Below are positions 35,001 through 46,460 of a stretch of 64,000 bases of DNA, one piece after another. This DNA is from Talinum fruticosum. Its lineage: Eukaryota; Streptophyta; Magnoliopsida; Caryophyllales; Talinaceae. The DNA lies in the NCBI GenBank assembly GCA_021018815.1, contig JAITYX010000034.1, forward strand, positions 3,658,001-3,722,000. The letters run 5' to 3'. The notes below the pieces were generated by a model. The model searched no databases. It had not been told where the DNA came from and worked only from the letters and a program-made list of their open reading frames with translations. The position numbers and the translations under genes are program-made. The stretch's first letter is position 1. Each line of letters begins with the position of its first letter.

Positions 35001-36802
35001 AGTCGAGACAAAGTCAAAGGAAAGCAGCTCGGAATGTTATGACTCGGACCGAACCCGCTCAAGAGCCAGCTCAGAATGCGAAGGTCAACTAGAAGAGCAA
35101 GCTCGGTCGGACCGGATCACCGAAGATCAACCAGTTCAACCCATAAATATGGTAAATCGAGAGAACAGCTAGAGCATTCAAATATGTTTCAAGCCACCCA
35201 CCGACATCAACAGTGGGGTAAGAACTCACTCTTCTTTGCAAAATCTATGTGCATTCACTGCATTCATATCATTAATCGAACCCAGAAATGCACTAGAGGC
35301 CTTAAATGAACCTGAATGGGTAGAGGCCATGCAAGAGGAACTTAATCAACTTAAGAGAAACCAAGTTTGAACTTTGACCAAACGATCTTCGACCACCCAG
35401 TCATAGGAACTAAATGGTTTTTCAATAACAAGCTAGATGAGGATGGGTTCGTAGTCGGAAATAAGGCTAGACTTGTGGCTCAAGGTTACAATCAAGAAGA
35501 AGGGATTGATTGTGGGGAAACCTTTGCACCCGTTGCTAGGATTGAAGTAATTAGAATCCTATTGGCATTTGCATCAAGCATGAATATTAAGCTATATCAA
35601 ATGGATGTCAAATGTGCTTTTCGAATGGTTTCATTAAAGAAAAAGTCTATGTTGAGCAACCCCTAGATTTGAAAACTCATAATTTCCCAATCATGTTTTC
35701 GAGTTGCAAAAGGCTCTTTATGGTCTTAAACAAGCTCCCGGAGCTTGGTATGAAAGAACTGAGCAGTTTCTTGGTTGAAAATGATTTTAAAAAAGGTGAG
35801 ATTGACAAAACCCTTTTCATGAAAATGAAGGGGAAAGATTTTCTTATTGTTCGATTTATGTTGATGATATAATCTTTGAAGCTACTAATGAAAATCTCTG
35901 TCGAGATTTTTACGAGTTAATGAGACAGGAATTCCAAATGAGCATGATGGGAGAACTCAATTTCTTTCTTGGACTACAAATCAAGCAAGACAAAGATAGA
36001 ATCTATGTCCATCAATCCAAGTATACCAAGGAGTTCGCTGAAGGAGTACAAGCTTCAAGATGCAAAACATGCAGCAACACCAATGAGTAGCGAGCATGAA
36101 ACTGGACTTAGACGAAAAAGGTAAAGTAGTAGATCGAGACTCTATCGAGGTATGATTTGATCTCTGCTATATATTACATCCAAGTAGGGCGGACATTATG
36201 TTTAGTGTATGTACTGTGTGTAAGATTCCAAGCTAATCCAAAAGAATCACATCTCACTACGGTGAAGAGAATTTTTAGATATCTTCTAGGAACTTAGAAT
36301 TTAGGTCTATGGTTCTTAAGAGACTCGAAGCTGACCCTCACTAGATACTCGAGATGTTGACTACGCTGGATACAAGGTCGATAGAAAAAGCACACAGGAG
36401 CATGCCGGTTTCGGGTCAATCTCTTATATCTTGGCACTCAAAGAAGTTGAACTCGGTTGCACTATCAACTCGCTGAAGCTAAGTACATTGCAGCTGGAGT
36501 ATGCTCGTGCTCAGATTCTATGGATCAAGCAACACTTGAAAGACCTTGGAATTTCATTCAAATTAATTCCAATCAAGTGTGACAATCAGAGTGCAATCAG
36601 TATCACTAAGAATCCAGTCCAAGCACTCAAGGACAAAGCATATTGAGGTCAGGTATCATTTTCGAGAGATCATTCTAAGAAAGGTGATATTGAACTTGAA
36701 TTCATTCCTATAAAATTTCAATTAGCTGATATCTTTACTAAGCCACTTAGTGAGGATCGGTTTTGTTTTATTAGAAATGAACTTGGCATGATAAATGCAT
36801 GA
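32037..36802 (+). pseudogene. Gag-pol of copia C, degraded
   Basis: Gag piece from 32046 (AMNILMCIIDSKEYNRVSAC, then KDVWDTLV; UBN2/copia gag type), followed by RKILRSLPK. A CCHC zinc knuckle lies at 32714-32755 (CFECGSKDHIVKDC). The protease is at about 33670 (WYLDSGCSHHMSGD, Asp codon 33679-33681). The pre-integrase segment WHRRLRHVSMHTIKKL is at about 34060. The integrase has LHMDLCG (Asp at 34256-34258), RTDHGMEF and GLVERKN, so all three acidic residues are present. RT is at 35350-35900 with ARLVAQGYNQEEGIDCGETF and YVDDI (YVDD 35857-35868). RNase H ends ADIFTKPLSEDRF then GMINA and TGA at 36800-36802. Multiple stops and shifts make it non-functional. Confidence 0.92.
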
Positions 36803-37203
36803 TTATGTGTTCTTCGAAGTTAAATTATCTTGCATGATTATGTGTTACATGTTCTTTGTCTTAATAACAATTAGTTCGAGTTAACCTAGTGATACTCGAG
36901 TTAGGAGTTATTATCTCGTTTGTGTTTTACGAGTCACTCAAAAACTTTACTCAGTTAGACTCGGTTATTGAGAAAATTGGAGTTTAAACTTCGAAATCAT
37001 CTCTAGATTAGTGGAGAATTTTAGAAATTTCTTTTAAAATTTCTCTCTTTCTCTCTCTCTCTACTACACGCATCGATAAGTGAACTAGCTGCTGGGAGAT
37101 AGACACTAGAATTCTAACCGTTGGAGAGCATAACATACACACCGGTCCGAGGCGACCATTGGAGGTTTGGGTTAGAACGAATCTTGAAGGACATTCCTTT
37201 TGT
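36803..37203 (+). other. Spacer between pol and extra gene of copia C
   Basis: Non-coding, AT-rich, with a CT-dinucleotide tract around 37045-37062. An ATGATTATGTGTTNTTC unit is nearly duplicated at about 36807 and about 36836. It leads into the TATA box at 37204. Confidence 0.5.
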
Positions 37204-37211
37204 TATAAATA
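37204..37211 (+). promoter_or_regulatory. Internal TATA box before the extra gene of copia C
   Basis: GTTATAAATAGCATCCC lies 166 bp before the ATG at 37377 and is followed by a pyrimidine-rich leader (CTCTCTCTTTCTCTCTCTCG, about 37316-37335). The LTRs also use TATAAATAG. This box is far from both LTRs and suits separate expression of the downstream gene. Confidence 0.5.
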
Positions 37212-37376
37212 GCATCCCTTTTCTTTCATTTCACCACTTTACTCTCTATTAACCTAAACTCTCGCGTACTCACTCTTGCAATCTAAGCTCTCAAGCATTC
37301 TCAACACTCTCAGTACTCTCTCTTTCTCTCTCTCGTTTCTTCGAGTTCACTTTCTTTCTTCTAACATTTCTCAACC

Positions 37377-38815
37377 ATGCCTAGAGAGGTTCCACTCCGG
37401 ACTTTCTAGGATTTGCAACAAAGAAACCTAGAACCAATAATCAAGAGGGTTCTTCTAACCTCTCCAAAATCCTAGTCACCCAACATTTTACGTTGGATGA
37501 CAAGTTCTTTCCAACCACAACCTTTTCGTGGTTGAAACACATCAAAACCACCGATGTATATAACTTTCTATGTTTCGGTGAGTTCATATACCCGGAACTC
37601 GTTACTAAGTTATATTCAAACCTTTCTTGCTCCGAGGGGATCATCACCTCAAGAGTTCGCAACACTGTGGTTCGTATAAATCTCTTTCTCCTCCATTGAC
37701 TTTTCAAAGTCTCTTCTATCTTTCTTAATAGCAACCTAATCCCCTTCAACGAAGTTGCTTGATGGGTTCTTCAAAAATATGCCAAGGAGGTCCTGAGTCA
37801 CGCAAGAATTTTTCGTGACTCGGATGAAGACTGAGGCCAAACTTTTGTGTTTCTTGTCGATGATAACTTTCTTCTCTCATCATTCCAAGCAAAGAGAATC
37901 CCAACTCAAAGATTCTCAATGCTTTGCTTGACATTCTTAAGGGCTACGATGTAGACCTCTTTCTCGCTATAATCAGCGGATGGCCACCGTGCCGGCTAAG
38001 TCAAAGAAATCCACCCCTCTTCCTTTCGGAGCCCTTCTTACCCTTGTTTTTAAACAATTTAGGGTTCCACTCCCTTAGACCCAAACGAAGTGTCCGAGGC
38101 TACCATCATCGTTGGCGAAAAGAGCTTCTTGGATACGGATACTAGGAAACCCAACCTAGTCTCCGGGTCTACGGCTCGAACCGAGGCAACCTTCCTCTCC
38201 ACCTCGAGACGCGAGACTCATCTCCGGCTCTCTCCTCCACCTGGTGGTGCTTCCACCTCGGGTCCCTCTCTCAAGCAGCTACTACCTTGTCTACCACGCT
38301 AATATGCAAGCTCACTTCGTGTCCACGGAATTCGGGGACACTCTCCGCTCCTTCAAAGCTGTTCTTCGAACATGACCATCAACCGAAAACGGCCCAATCT
38401 CGGATTCGAGAGCAACAAGATGTGCTCCTCGAAATGAAGAATCTAGTTAAGGAGCAACAGGAGATGCTTGAGCTCCTCCGAGAGAGGCGATCGAAGGCCA
38501 CTCAGGACCCGGACAACTTAGACACCTCCGAAGAGTCCTCGAGCCTTGCCAAGTCTCTTTCAGGAGAGGCAGTAGAAGAAGAAGAGGAAGATGCGGCTGA
38601 AGCAGCTCCTTCTTAGGATAACGAGGAAGAAGAGTAGGAAGAGGAGCAGAAGGAAGAAGAGAAGAAGGAAGAAGCCAAGAGACAAGGTGCTGCAATTCCT
38701 CAACCGGAACCGATAAGCTTAGACAGCGAGTCCGAGTGAGTCGAAGAAGCCAAGAGACAAGGTGATGCTTGGATAGTCCGCAGTAGTCAAGCCGAAGCAG
38801 CACCCCCTTCGTGAC
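37377..38815 (+). pseudogene. Extra gene after pol in copia C (env position)
   Basis: Starts MPREVPLRTF at 37377. After frame changes it reads DDKFFPTTTFSWLKHIKTTD, VYNFLCFGEFIYPELVTKLY and SNLSCSEGIITSRVRNTVVR. The pattern FYSNL...I.S.VRG recalls the 'putative plant transposon protein' domain, but I am not certain. A possible coiled coil follows at about 38380-38500 (REQQDVLLEMKNLVKEQQEM), then a Ser/Glu-rich acidic tail (38540-38760). Sireviruses often carry an envelope-like or other gene here; no signal peptide or clear transmembrane segment is seen, so envelope function is not supported. Stops and shifts break it. Confidence 0.6.
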
Positions 38816-39481
38816 GTTCCAAGAGGATGAGCCTCTGGACGACCTAGTTCCGGGTCGACCACTTAGAGCCGAGCCACTTCCGGAGATACCGAGTCTTGCC
38901 GCTGCCCGGGTCTTCAACATCATCACGAGCATACCAGCGCGGACACACTCGCACTCTCATCCGCCTCAACTCGGACCGCCCCAAATCCACCATCTTAATT
39001 TCTTTTTCTCTTATTTTAATTTTGTTTTTGTCCTAACATCAAATTGTATCAGCTTGATACATTCTTCCCTATTTTTGTTTTTGCTTGAAAGGCAAGGGGA
39101 GAATACTAGAAAATTTGTTGTCTTGTTTAGAGGGAGTTTTTTCACCCTCTTTTATGTGTATTTTTATGTTTTCTATACATATATGAATGAAGTTTTATTT
39201 TCGAGCATACTGATTTCGAGTTAACTCTTTACGAGTTTGAATTTCTTATTACTTAGTTTTGCTCTAATATATCAGCTCGCATTTTGTTTTTCCTCTATTT
39301 TGCTCCGATATAAATACTCTTCGCCCTATGAGTTATCTACACAAATATTCTAAGTACGAATCTCTTAACGCATTACCCTATATTACGAGATATTCCACTC
39401 AGTAAGAATGAAAATTCATGATTATTTTACTAACAAAGTTTCTATATAAGTATGGAATGCCTTTCATCAAAAAGGGGAGAT
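38816..39481 (+). other. 3' tail and polypurine tract of copia C
   Basis: Non-coding tail homologous to 1-558 (from about 38960), with the TATCAGCTTGATAC motif at about 39048. It ends in the polypurine tract AAAAAGGGGAGAT right before the LTR. Confidence 0.75.
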
Positions 39482-40958
39482 TGAAGACTCGGACTCGAAA
39501 CTATACCATTCCGAGTACTACCAAAGACTTAGGTACAAACCTCATTCCTCCTAAGTTTTGATTACAAGTCATTCCGAGTTATATAAAAACTCCTGCATAA
39601 GCTTTTCATTCGATTCCGATCGACTCGGAACACACATTCTTGTCTATCTTCTCACATTGATGTTTCGAATTACTCGGACATCACTTAGATTTATCGCATG
39701 TTCAAATAATCTCTCTAACACTTCATATTTGAGTTCCGATTGCATATCTTGAAGTAAAATAAATTACAACGTTAATTCATCTTTCTAAGTCAGCATGTTT
39801 GTTTGAGAATTATTTTTCCCGATCAAGTACGTATACTCGATGTTATAACTTCATCTTTCTTAGGATCGATCGTGATGGAATTTGAGTATAATGGATATTA
39901 GACTCAGAAAATTCCACTCTTCTAAGCTTGAGACAATTATGCACTTAATTATCTTAATTAAATTATTGTCCGTGCCTAATCTTGGACCAAAGTATTTTAT
40001 ACTTTGAGAACCAAAATGGCTTACTTTTGTAGGTTATCCAAACGAGGTTATCTTATTTTTGAATTACAAAAGTAACCGGCTTCAAGCTCGTCAATCACCA
40101 GCAGACAAGGCTTTTACGCTTCGAACAAGGCTCAAACATTGTGTCAAGGTTGTCTCGTTTCCAAAACTAGAAAACATCAACGCTAAGCTCAACGGTGGTT
40201 TCCACCCTACTTTTCGGACATCACCAGCTAATTGGAGCACCTTGAGAAGCCAAGAACCATTGCATAATGTTCACATCTTAACGGATCTTTTCGAGCGACT
40301 CGGAAGAACCGTTACAACGGTTACAAAGGACTTCGTTCGAAGTTAGTCACAATGACTAATCTTCTTGGTCATCTATAAATAGAAGCCACCTCTCAAGACT
40401 TGAAGATTGCTAGAATTATTGATGATACACATTACTTAAACAAAAGTCTTTGTATTCATACTCAATCTTCTATCTCTAACTCCCGACTTGTAATTCATAC
40501 TTTCTAAGTTGTAAAGTCTTGTAATCAGTTACATACTTTTTCTTACTTTCGAGTAAATTCCCTTGACTCGCACTTGTAAGGGTTAACTCAGCTCGGTTGA
40601 CCCTAGCTATAAAGGTTACCTCGGTTAGGAAGTACTAGATCGGATAAGGGAATTTCCGAGTCTAGGAAAACTCTATAAGGAATTATTTAAGGGAGTAATT
40701 CTGGTTGAGTCGATCTGTCTGTATTTTGTGGATTCAAAATAGTGGATTTGACTTGGTGTGTGGACTAGCACTGTTTGTGGTTTTCTACCCCAAGAGGGTT
40801 TCCACATATATCCAAGTTTACACTTTTCTAAGTCCAATCTAGACTCGGACTTTCTTGATTATTCTTTTCAAGATTAAATCTTCCAAGTTCGTTAAAATTC
40901 CCTCATCACGCTATTCACCCCTCTAGGGTGACTAAGACTCTCCAAGAGCAAACCTTCA
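39482..40958 (+). repeat. 3' LTR of copia C
   Basis: A 1477 bp LTR with TGAAGACT start and AACCTTCA end. The TATAAATA box is at 40374-40381. By eye it is closer to copy A than to copy B (for example the GGATCAAGT and GGTGGTTTCCACC blocks). Confidence 0.9.
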
Positions 40959-42250
40959 CTCTAAATTCACGTTTTCGTTCTACACTTAGAACCCGTTAAA
41001 CTCAATTCAATCGCAAATATAGCAAATTCAGGTAACCACGAAGTTTAATAACCACAAGCCCCAATAAGCACAAACAATCACAAATAGTTAGCATTCTAAC
41101 AAGGGTGTCATAACTCATAAAACACTCGTCACATTTGATGTAAATTCTCATATTACGTCTCCCTAACTTGCCAATTCACTAATTTGGTTTCCCACGAGCC
41201 ACGATAATCACAAACAAGTATCGGCCCCATATTCGATTCAATTTCATCAATTTCATTTACCTACACAATCAATCCACTAATTTTAGTTTTCAATTCAAAA
41301 TTGTTCTTAGGTTTAAATTATTTCACAATTTCACATAATTGAAAACTCAATATACTTTGAACTGAAATTCAATCACAAATACAACAATTTTAAGAAACCA
41401 TAAAGTTTAATTCTCATAGCAAATCATTTTTGTTTGTATCCGAGTATAGTTTAAAGCATATGACCACTCACCTCGAATTCTTAGGGTTTAACTCAAAGTC
41501 GATTTGGGGGTTCTTGCCTTCCCTTTCCTCTCGTTTTGTCTTTGTCCTACCTTGTTCTCTCGTGTCAACCTTGTTCTTAGTTTCTTTTGCCTTAATCTTG
41601 CTTCCTCATTCTTTTCTTTACTTTTACCTATTTCTTTGATCTATTTTCCTCTTCTGTCTCTCGATCACTTTCCCTACCCCTTAGTCTTCCTCCTCCTCTT
41701 AGTTATGTTTTGCATACGTTCGAAGTCGTCTCTCAGCCTGCCCGTTGTTGTTCCTCTTCCTCTCAATCTCTCTACCTCCATCTCACTCTTTCTCTATCTT
41801 CCTGTCGTTGTTTATATTCTTTCTTTGTCTTAGCTTTTGTTGCTCCTTGTGCTCTCAATCTCAATTTCTCTCAATCTCGACCTCTCACCCTATGCTCTCG
41901 CCTTCTAGCTCCTCCATGTTTCATCTTATGGTTCTTGCTCTTCATCCTCTTCAAGTTTTGCTCTCGATCTTACCCATCTCGTTCGGTTCCTCGATCGCTT
42001 CCCTTTCTCGTTCCCTCACTCTCTTTGCCTCACTCTCCCGAGTCTTTCGACCGGGTTGCCTCTCTCTAATTCTTCCTCTCGCTTACTCGGTCCCTTCTAC
42101 CAACCCTTCTTCTCTCTCTCTCTCTTTCTACTTCTAATCTTCGGTTTCTCTCGGTCGGTCCTCTCTTTTTCTTTCCTGTGGCTCCACCGGAACAAGCCAC
42201 CAGCAATTTCCCCCTTTTTTTATTTATTTACTTTTTTTTTGTTAATTAAC
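40959..42250. other. Unassigned DNA with a long polypyrimidine tract
   Basis: 40959-41480 is AT-rich, with repeated AATCACAAA and CAATTCA words. About 41500-42180 is strikingly pyrimidine-rich on the plus strand, with runs such as TCTCTCTCTCTCTTTCTA (about 42112-42129). Overlapping open frames there are only Ser/Leu/Pro-rich readings of the tract. It may be LTR or promoter DNA of an element I could not identify. No gene is supported. Confidence 0.4.
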
Positions 42251-44175
42251 TACGTATAATTTAGGTTAAGTTAAAATAGGTAATGTAATTTATCCCACGT
42301 CTTTTACTTGTTTACACGATAAGAAATGTTAGATTACCAAACATATTGATAGTAACAAAAATTTGTTTTCTTAGTTAAACTTATCAATAGCAACACTTAC
42401 ATTATTCGATGATATTGTTGTTGAAACAACAACAAGAAGTGTTAGTAAAGGGAAAAAGTATTAGCAAAATAAAAAATTAAATTGTTGGTATTGTCATTGA
42501 AATAGTAACACTTACATTATTTGATGTTATTACAGTTTTTTTTGCCAACAATTTATTTGAACTGAGTATGATTGTTAATAATGCTTATAATTGGTTGTCA
42601 TACATTACATTATAACTATTTAAAAATTAATTAAAAAAGGAAGAAAATCAAACTATTAGAATTAACCAAACTCCTTCCTTCTTGCTGTCTTTCACGATCT
42701 ATCCCCATTCATCACTTCTTGTTCTCTTTCATGCCATATCAAATCCTTCGCTTTGACGCCATACCACAAGGATGCTTGTTGTTCTCTTTCATGCCATACC
42801 CAAATTCTTCGCTGCTCATTGTCTACGAAATTCTTTGCGGCTTTGATGTTCTCTTTCACAATTTACCCAAATTCTTCATTGCTCTCGGGTGTTGTTGGTT
42901 GTCTTTCGACAAGGTTTCGCTGCTTGTTGTCAACAGTCAAGGCAGCAACGCTGACGGTGGGTTCTTTCTCTCCCCCTTCTCTTCCCCTCCTTTTCTCTCT
43001 CTTTGTTGACTATCAGATTGCCCTTTCTCATTAGAAATTCTCTCTGCCGATGGGTTTTGATTGCTCTGAAAGCCAACAGCCAAAGTGGTGGTGTCGTGTT
43101 AGGCATTACGCTTCCTTCACCTTCATTCTTGTCTTGGTTTTTGATTTTTTTAATTCTAATCAGTTTTTTTTTATTGTCAGTAGCCAAAGTGTGAAAATTG
43201 GAACTTGTCCATTATTGTTGATTACTTTGGTGTTTAATTTTGTCAATGGATTATATTGTCTTCTAAGTTTGGAAATTAGGAATTGATTGTTGTATGATTG
43301 TATTCATAGCAGCCAATGAATTTTGTCAGTAGCCAATGGATTTTGTCAATGGTTTTTTATTGTTGTATGATTTGGAAATTCGGAATTTCCAATTGGGAAA
43401 TTAACATCCTAATTCAAATATTAGGGAATCTAAACTAGAAATTTAAACTTGGGGGGTGTTTTTTTCAATGGGGTTAGTAGTAATTTTCTTAATTATCTGC
43501 TGAAGAAAGATATAAAGGAGAGCCATGGGAGCGTGAGGAGGACATAGAGAGGAAATATTAGGAGAGGCAGGAATAGTGTATGTTTGTGAAATGGAAGAAA
43601 AACCTCTTTCCTCATTTACTCAAAACTCTAAACAACCTCCTTTTTGATAAGTTATCCATAGAACAATTAAGTAATGGATTCCTATGACTTTGTCTCTCCA
43701 AATATGGCTAAGAAGATTATTAGACTAGGCTACTCATTGAAGCTTTAACTTCATAACTGAAAGTAAGGTTTTGGTGCTAGTGAGCTTAAGCATATTTAGG
43801 GTTATAATCTCTTAAAATATCCCATCTTTCCCTGTTCTTTTTTCCTCATTAGAGAACCTTCTCCTGAACCAAGACCGTCCTGCTTCGAACATTTTTGTTT
43901 GTTGAAAAAGTAAATTATATGAAAAGCTTCTTCATAGATCGAGCAACCTATAATAAAAGGGCTTAATATATGCAACCCTCTGAATATCATTGTAACTTTC
44001 AGGTGGTTATTCTGAGCACTCAATGGAGTAAACCTATCTCCCTAAGTGTCAAGGATAACTCCATTTTGGGGGGGAATATTATATTTTGGACAATCTTGTC
44101 ATGGTTTCGATGACGAATTGAAAGCAACCTACAAGATTTGAGCTAGCTTTGGTGAATTAGTCATGTAATTTGATT
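42251..44175. other. AT-rich intergenic stretch with small repeats
   Basis: No supported gene. It has a direct repeat (AGCAACACTTACATTATTCG at about 42388 and a near copy at about 42503), three tandem units of 56-67 bp starting CTCTTTCA (42727, 42783, 42851), and a short GTAGCCAATGGATTTTGTCA repeat near 43320. The right part (43650-44175) lies directly downstream of the CBS gene fragment and may include its 3' untranslated region. Confidence 0.45.
42723..42905. repeat. Three imperfect tandem units
   Basis: CTCTTTCATGCCATATCAAA, CTCTTTCATGCCATACCCAA and CTCTTTCACAATTTACCCAA mark the starts of successive units, each followed by an ATTCTTCGCT-like stretch. Confidence 0.7.
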
Positions 44176-44591
44176 CTAATAGTAATCGCTTTTAATGAAC
44201 TCATTCAGTTGCTTCACGTTCTGCCCTTGCTGTTCGAGCAATTCCCTCACCACATCTACCATCAAAATCATCCCTACTATCCTCTCATCAATCACCGGAA
44301 CATGTCTTATCTGATTTTTCTCCCAAAATTTTGAAACAACTGATTAGTAACTCGTCACTAATAGACTTCTCATCTAGTCATTTTTTGTAGCCCAAAACTA
44401 ACCTGTCATTAGCTGCATTACTTGAACAATGTTTGTATCAGCAGATACAGTAAAAATCAAGCCAAGAAATGAATTGAAGCACTTGGACCCATGAAATGTA
44501 AGAGAATGATGAAGACATGCATGGTAGAAAGAATTACCTCATCAGTCGTGATTTTGCTGACTCTTGTAAACTTGGCAGGTCTTTCTTCCAT
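44176..44591 (-). pseudogene. 3' end of a CBS-domain protein gene
   Basis: Three exon-like pieces on the minus strand. The last (44176-44339) reads WEKNQIRHVPVIDERIVGMI, then LMVDVVRELLEQQGQNVKQL, then NEFIKSDYY and TAG. This matches the C-terminal half of a plant two-CBS-domain protein of the CBSX3 type (IRHxPVID and DVVR are hallmarks). The middle piece (44403 to about 44460) reads FTVSADTNIVQVMQLMT and ends at a GTTAGT donor. The first (44538 to about 44590) reads PAKFTRVSKITTDE and ends at a GTAATT donor. The first CBS domain and start are missing: gypsy I interrupts the gene at 44685. CBS domains bind adenosyl nucleotides; CBSX proteins act with thioredoxins in plastids or mitochondria. 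Possibly a host-gene relic. Confidence 0.7.
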
Positions 44592-44684
44592 CTGCTGCTA
44601 TTTTCATCATATAGTCTTTTTGACAACAAACATGAAAAACTAGAATTCATAATGCACATTTTTCGAATAAAATTTTTTGGCTAT

Positions 44685-46460
44685 TGTAGGAACCACGATC
44701 CTTGTCCGAAAACTAGGCCTGAGCTTCCTCTCGAATTGGTGGGATTTTCCTTTTTGAAGATGGAAATGATTTTTATTTTTTAATGGTAATAATTTTTAAA
44801 AGTGAGGATCTATCTCTTATTAAGATTTCTAATTTTTATACTCGATTTGGAATAATTTAAGAAAAGATGAATGGCGATTTTATTAATCATTTTATTTTAG
44901 GAATTAATTTTAGAAATCCGGGATATTATTTCACAACTAAAACATAAAATAAATTGGGGTTAATTTAATTCCGCCATAGCGCTTTTGGGCCAAACCGATG
45001 TGAAAACACCGGTTTGGACCGAAGCCATGCCCGCGAACATTCCGACGCAGACGAGAGCCGGCGCCTTCCGGTTAGCGACGCCAGCCATGGGCCTAGACCG
45101 AGGTGGTCAATTTGGGTCCATGGCCTGAATGTTAGATCTAAAACCCCTTTTTTGTTATTTTTCACTCAAAAATGTCGAGAAACAAATTAGGAGAAATAGT
45201 TTCCTGAGCAAAAACTAATAGAAATAAAATAAAGAAATACTTTTCCAATCTTAGTATAGGAAAACTAAGCTTGGAAGAGCTTTAAAGAAATGAACAAAAA
45301 TGAAAGCAATAAAGAAATGAAAAGAATAGCAAAAGAAAACAAAAACGAAAATAAGAAGGTTAGATCGAGTGCGGAGGAATTAAATGTGATTACGTTTTTC
45401 TCCACAATACTAAAAATGATAAATATCAAAATTAAATAAACCATAATTTGAAGGTCGGTTGGGTGCCCTTAGGTTGTCCCACCTACTCATCTAGATCTCG
45501 AACTAGATCCGAAAGCGTGACGATGGTGACTAGATGAGGATTTTTATGAGTCTTTGTAAAGCTAAGTAGGAAGATGTGTATGACTAATGGAGTATTATGG
45601 TTCGAATGTTGTTTGTAATGTAGGGAGGATTAGTCGAAGAGAGACTAAAAGATGTGAATAAGCAAATATTCGGTAGCTCTTAATCGGACTTCGAGCAACA
45701 TAATGCGTAGGAAGAAGCCATCTCCCAAATGAGAGCCTAAGCTCTCTATTTATAGGAAATGATTAGGTCATAAATGACCTATAGTTTTAGCTAAGCGACC
45801 AACCGAAATGAGTAGAAAACCGACCGATTAAATCACAAAAAGGGACCAAATCGAGGCTTGGACCGGATCCGGGAATCGTGTCGTGGTGTGCGGCGCCCGA
45901 CATAAATGACATTGTATAGAATACGGCTTCCTTCCGTATTGTAGCTAAACTCTCGGGCAAAACACAATATTTGGGGGTAAAATCCCTTAAACGCGGCGCC
46001 GACCATAAGTGACATCGTTTTTGAAAATTAGCTCTGTGTCTCGGTTCGAAGCGTAGCGTTTTGGTGACTTTTAGCATGAAACGCGGCGTCGGCCATACGA
46101 CGTTGTACGAATGAGTTTTAGCTCCTTATCTTCATTAGATGTTGATGATGAAACGCTTCATTAGATGTTGATGATGAAACGCGACGTTTTGAGTGCAGCA
46201 AGGTCTTGTAGGCGGTGCCGGCCACCGTTGACTCTGGAGGGTTGACTCGGGCTTGGACTGTCCGAGGAAAATGGATTTTGGACCGACCTAAGGCAAAAAG
46301 GTTTACTTTTGGTGCTAAAAGGTTTTCCGGTTTCCGTCACACCAATCGGATATCGACCGTGATCTAAATCCATAAATAGGAATGAAATTTCATCAACGGG
46401 CCGACAAAATAAAATACATAAATAAAAAGAGATAAGGATGACACATTTTAGTGGTCTACG
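44685..46460 (-). repeat. 3' LTR of gypsy I
   Basis: 1776 bp. Read on the minus strand it starts CGTAGACCAC (family TGTAGAC with one change) directly after the polypurine tract (complement at 46461-46480) and ends GGTTCCTACA at 44685. The TATA box TATAAATA is at 45747-45754. The left flank is GCTAT, inside the CBS gene fragment. Confidence 0.85.

Larger units (their letters stand above)
32037..40958 (+). mobile_element. Sirevirus-like Ty1/copia element C, 5'-truncated
   Basis: Gag-pol (32037-36802), an extra gene region with its own TATA box (36803-38815), a 3' tail, a polypurine tract and a complete 3' LTR (39482-40958). The 5' LTR, primer binding site and first part of gag are missing. The copia domain order (protease, integrase, RT, RNase H), a gene after pol, and the GELGMIN-like end of pol fit the Sirevirus/Maximus lineage. 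The host site left and right is unassigned DNA. Confidence 0.85.

Noticed and set aside
37377..38815. Envelope protein in copia C
   Set aside because: The position fits an env-like gene, but no signal peptide, fusion peptide or transmembrane helix could be read; the acidic and coiled-coil features do not support it.
38447..38932. 161-codon minus-strand frame
   Set aside because: It is the shadow of the acidic Glu-rich tail of the extra gene of copia C, read on the other strand (Ser/Leu-rich).
30791..42250. 30791-32036 and 40959-42250 as two halves of one chromovirus LTR split by copia C
   Set aside because: Plausible from composition, but I could not find matching ends, a target duplication or coding sequence to support it.
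41430..42259. Overlapping long open frames (up to 130 codons) rich in Ser, Leu and Pro
   Set aside because: They are open in several frames at once because the DNA is nearly all pyrimidine. No domain, intron signal or homologue is recognised.
42719..43286. Several overlapping plus-strand frames
   Set aside because: They run through imperfect tandem repeats and a T-rich stretch. No family is recognised, and the frames do not agree with each other.
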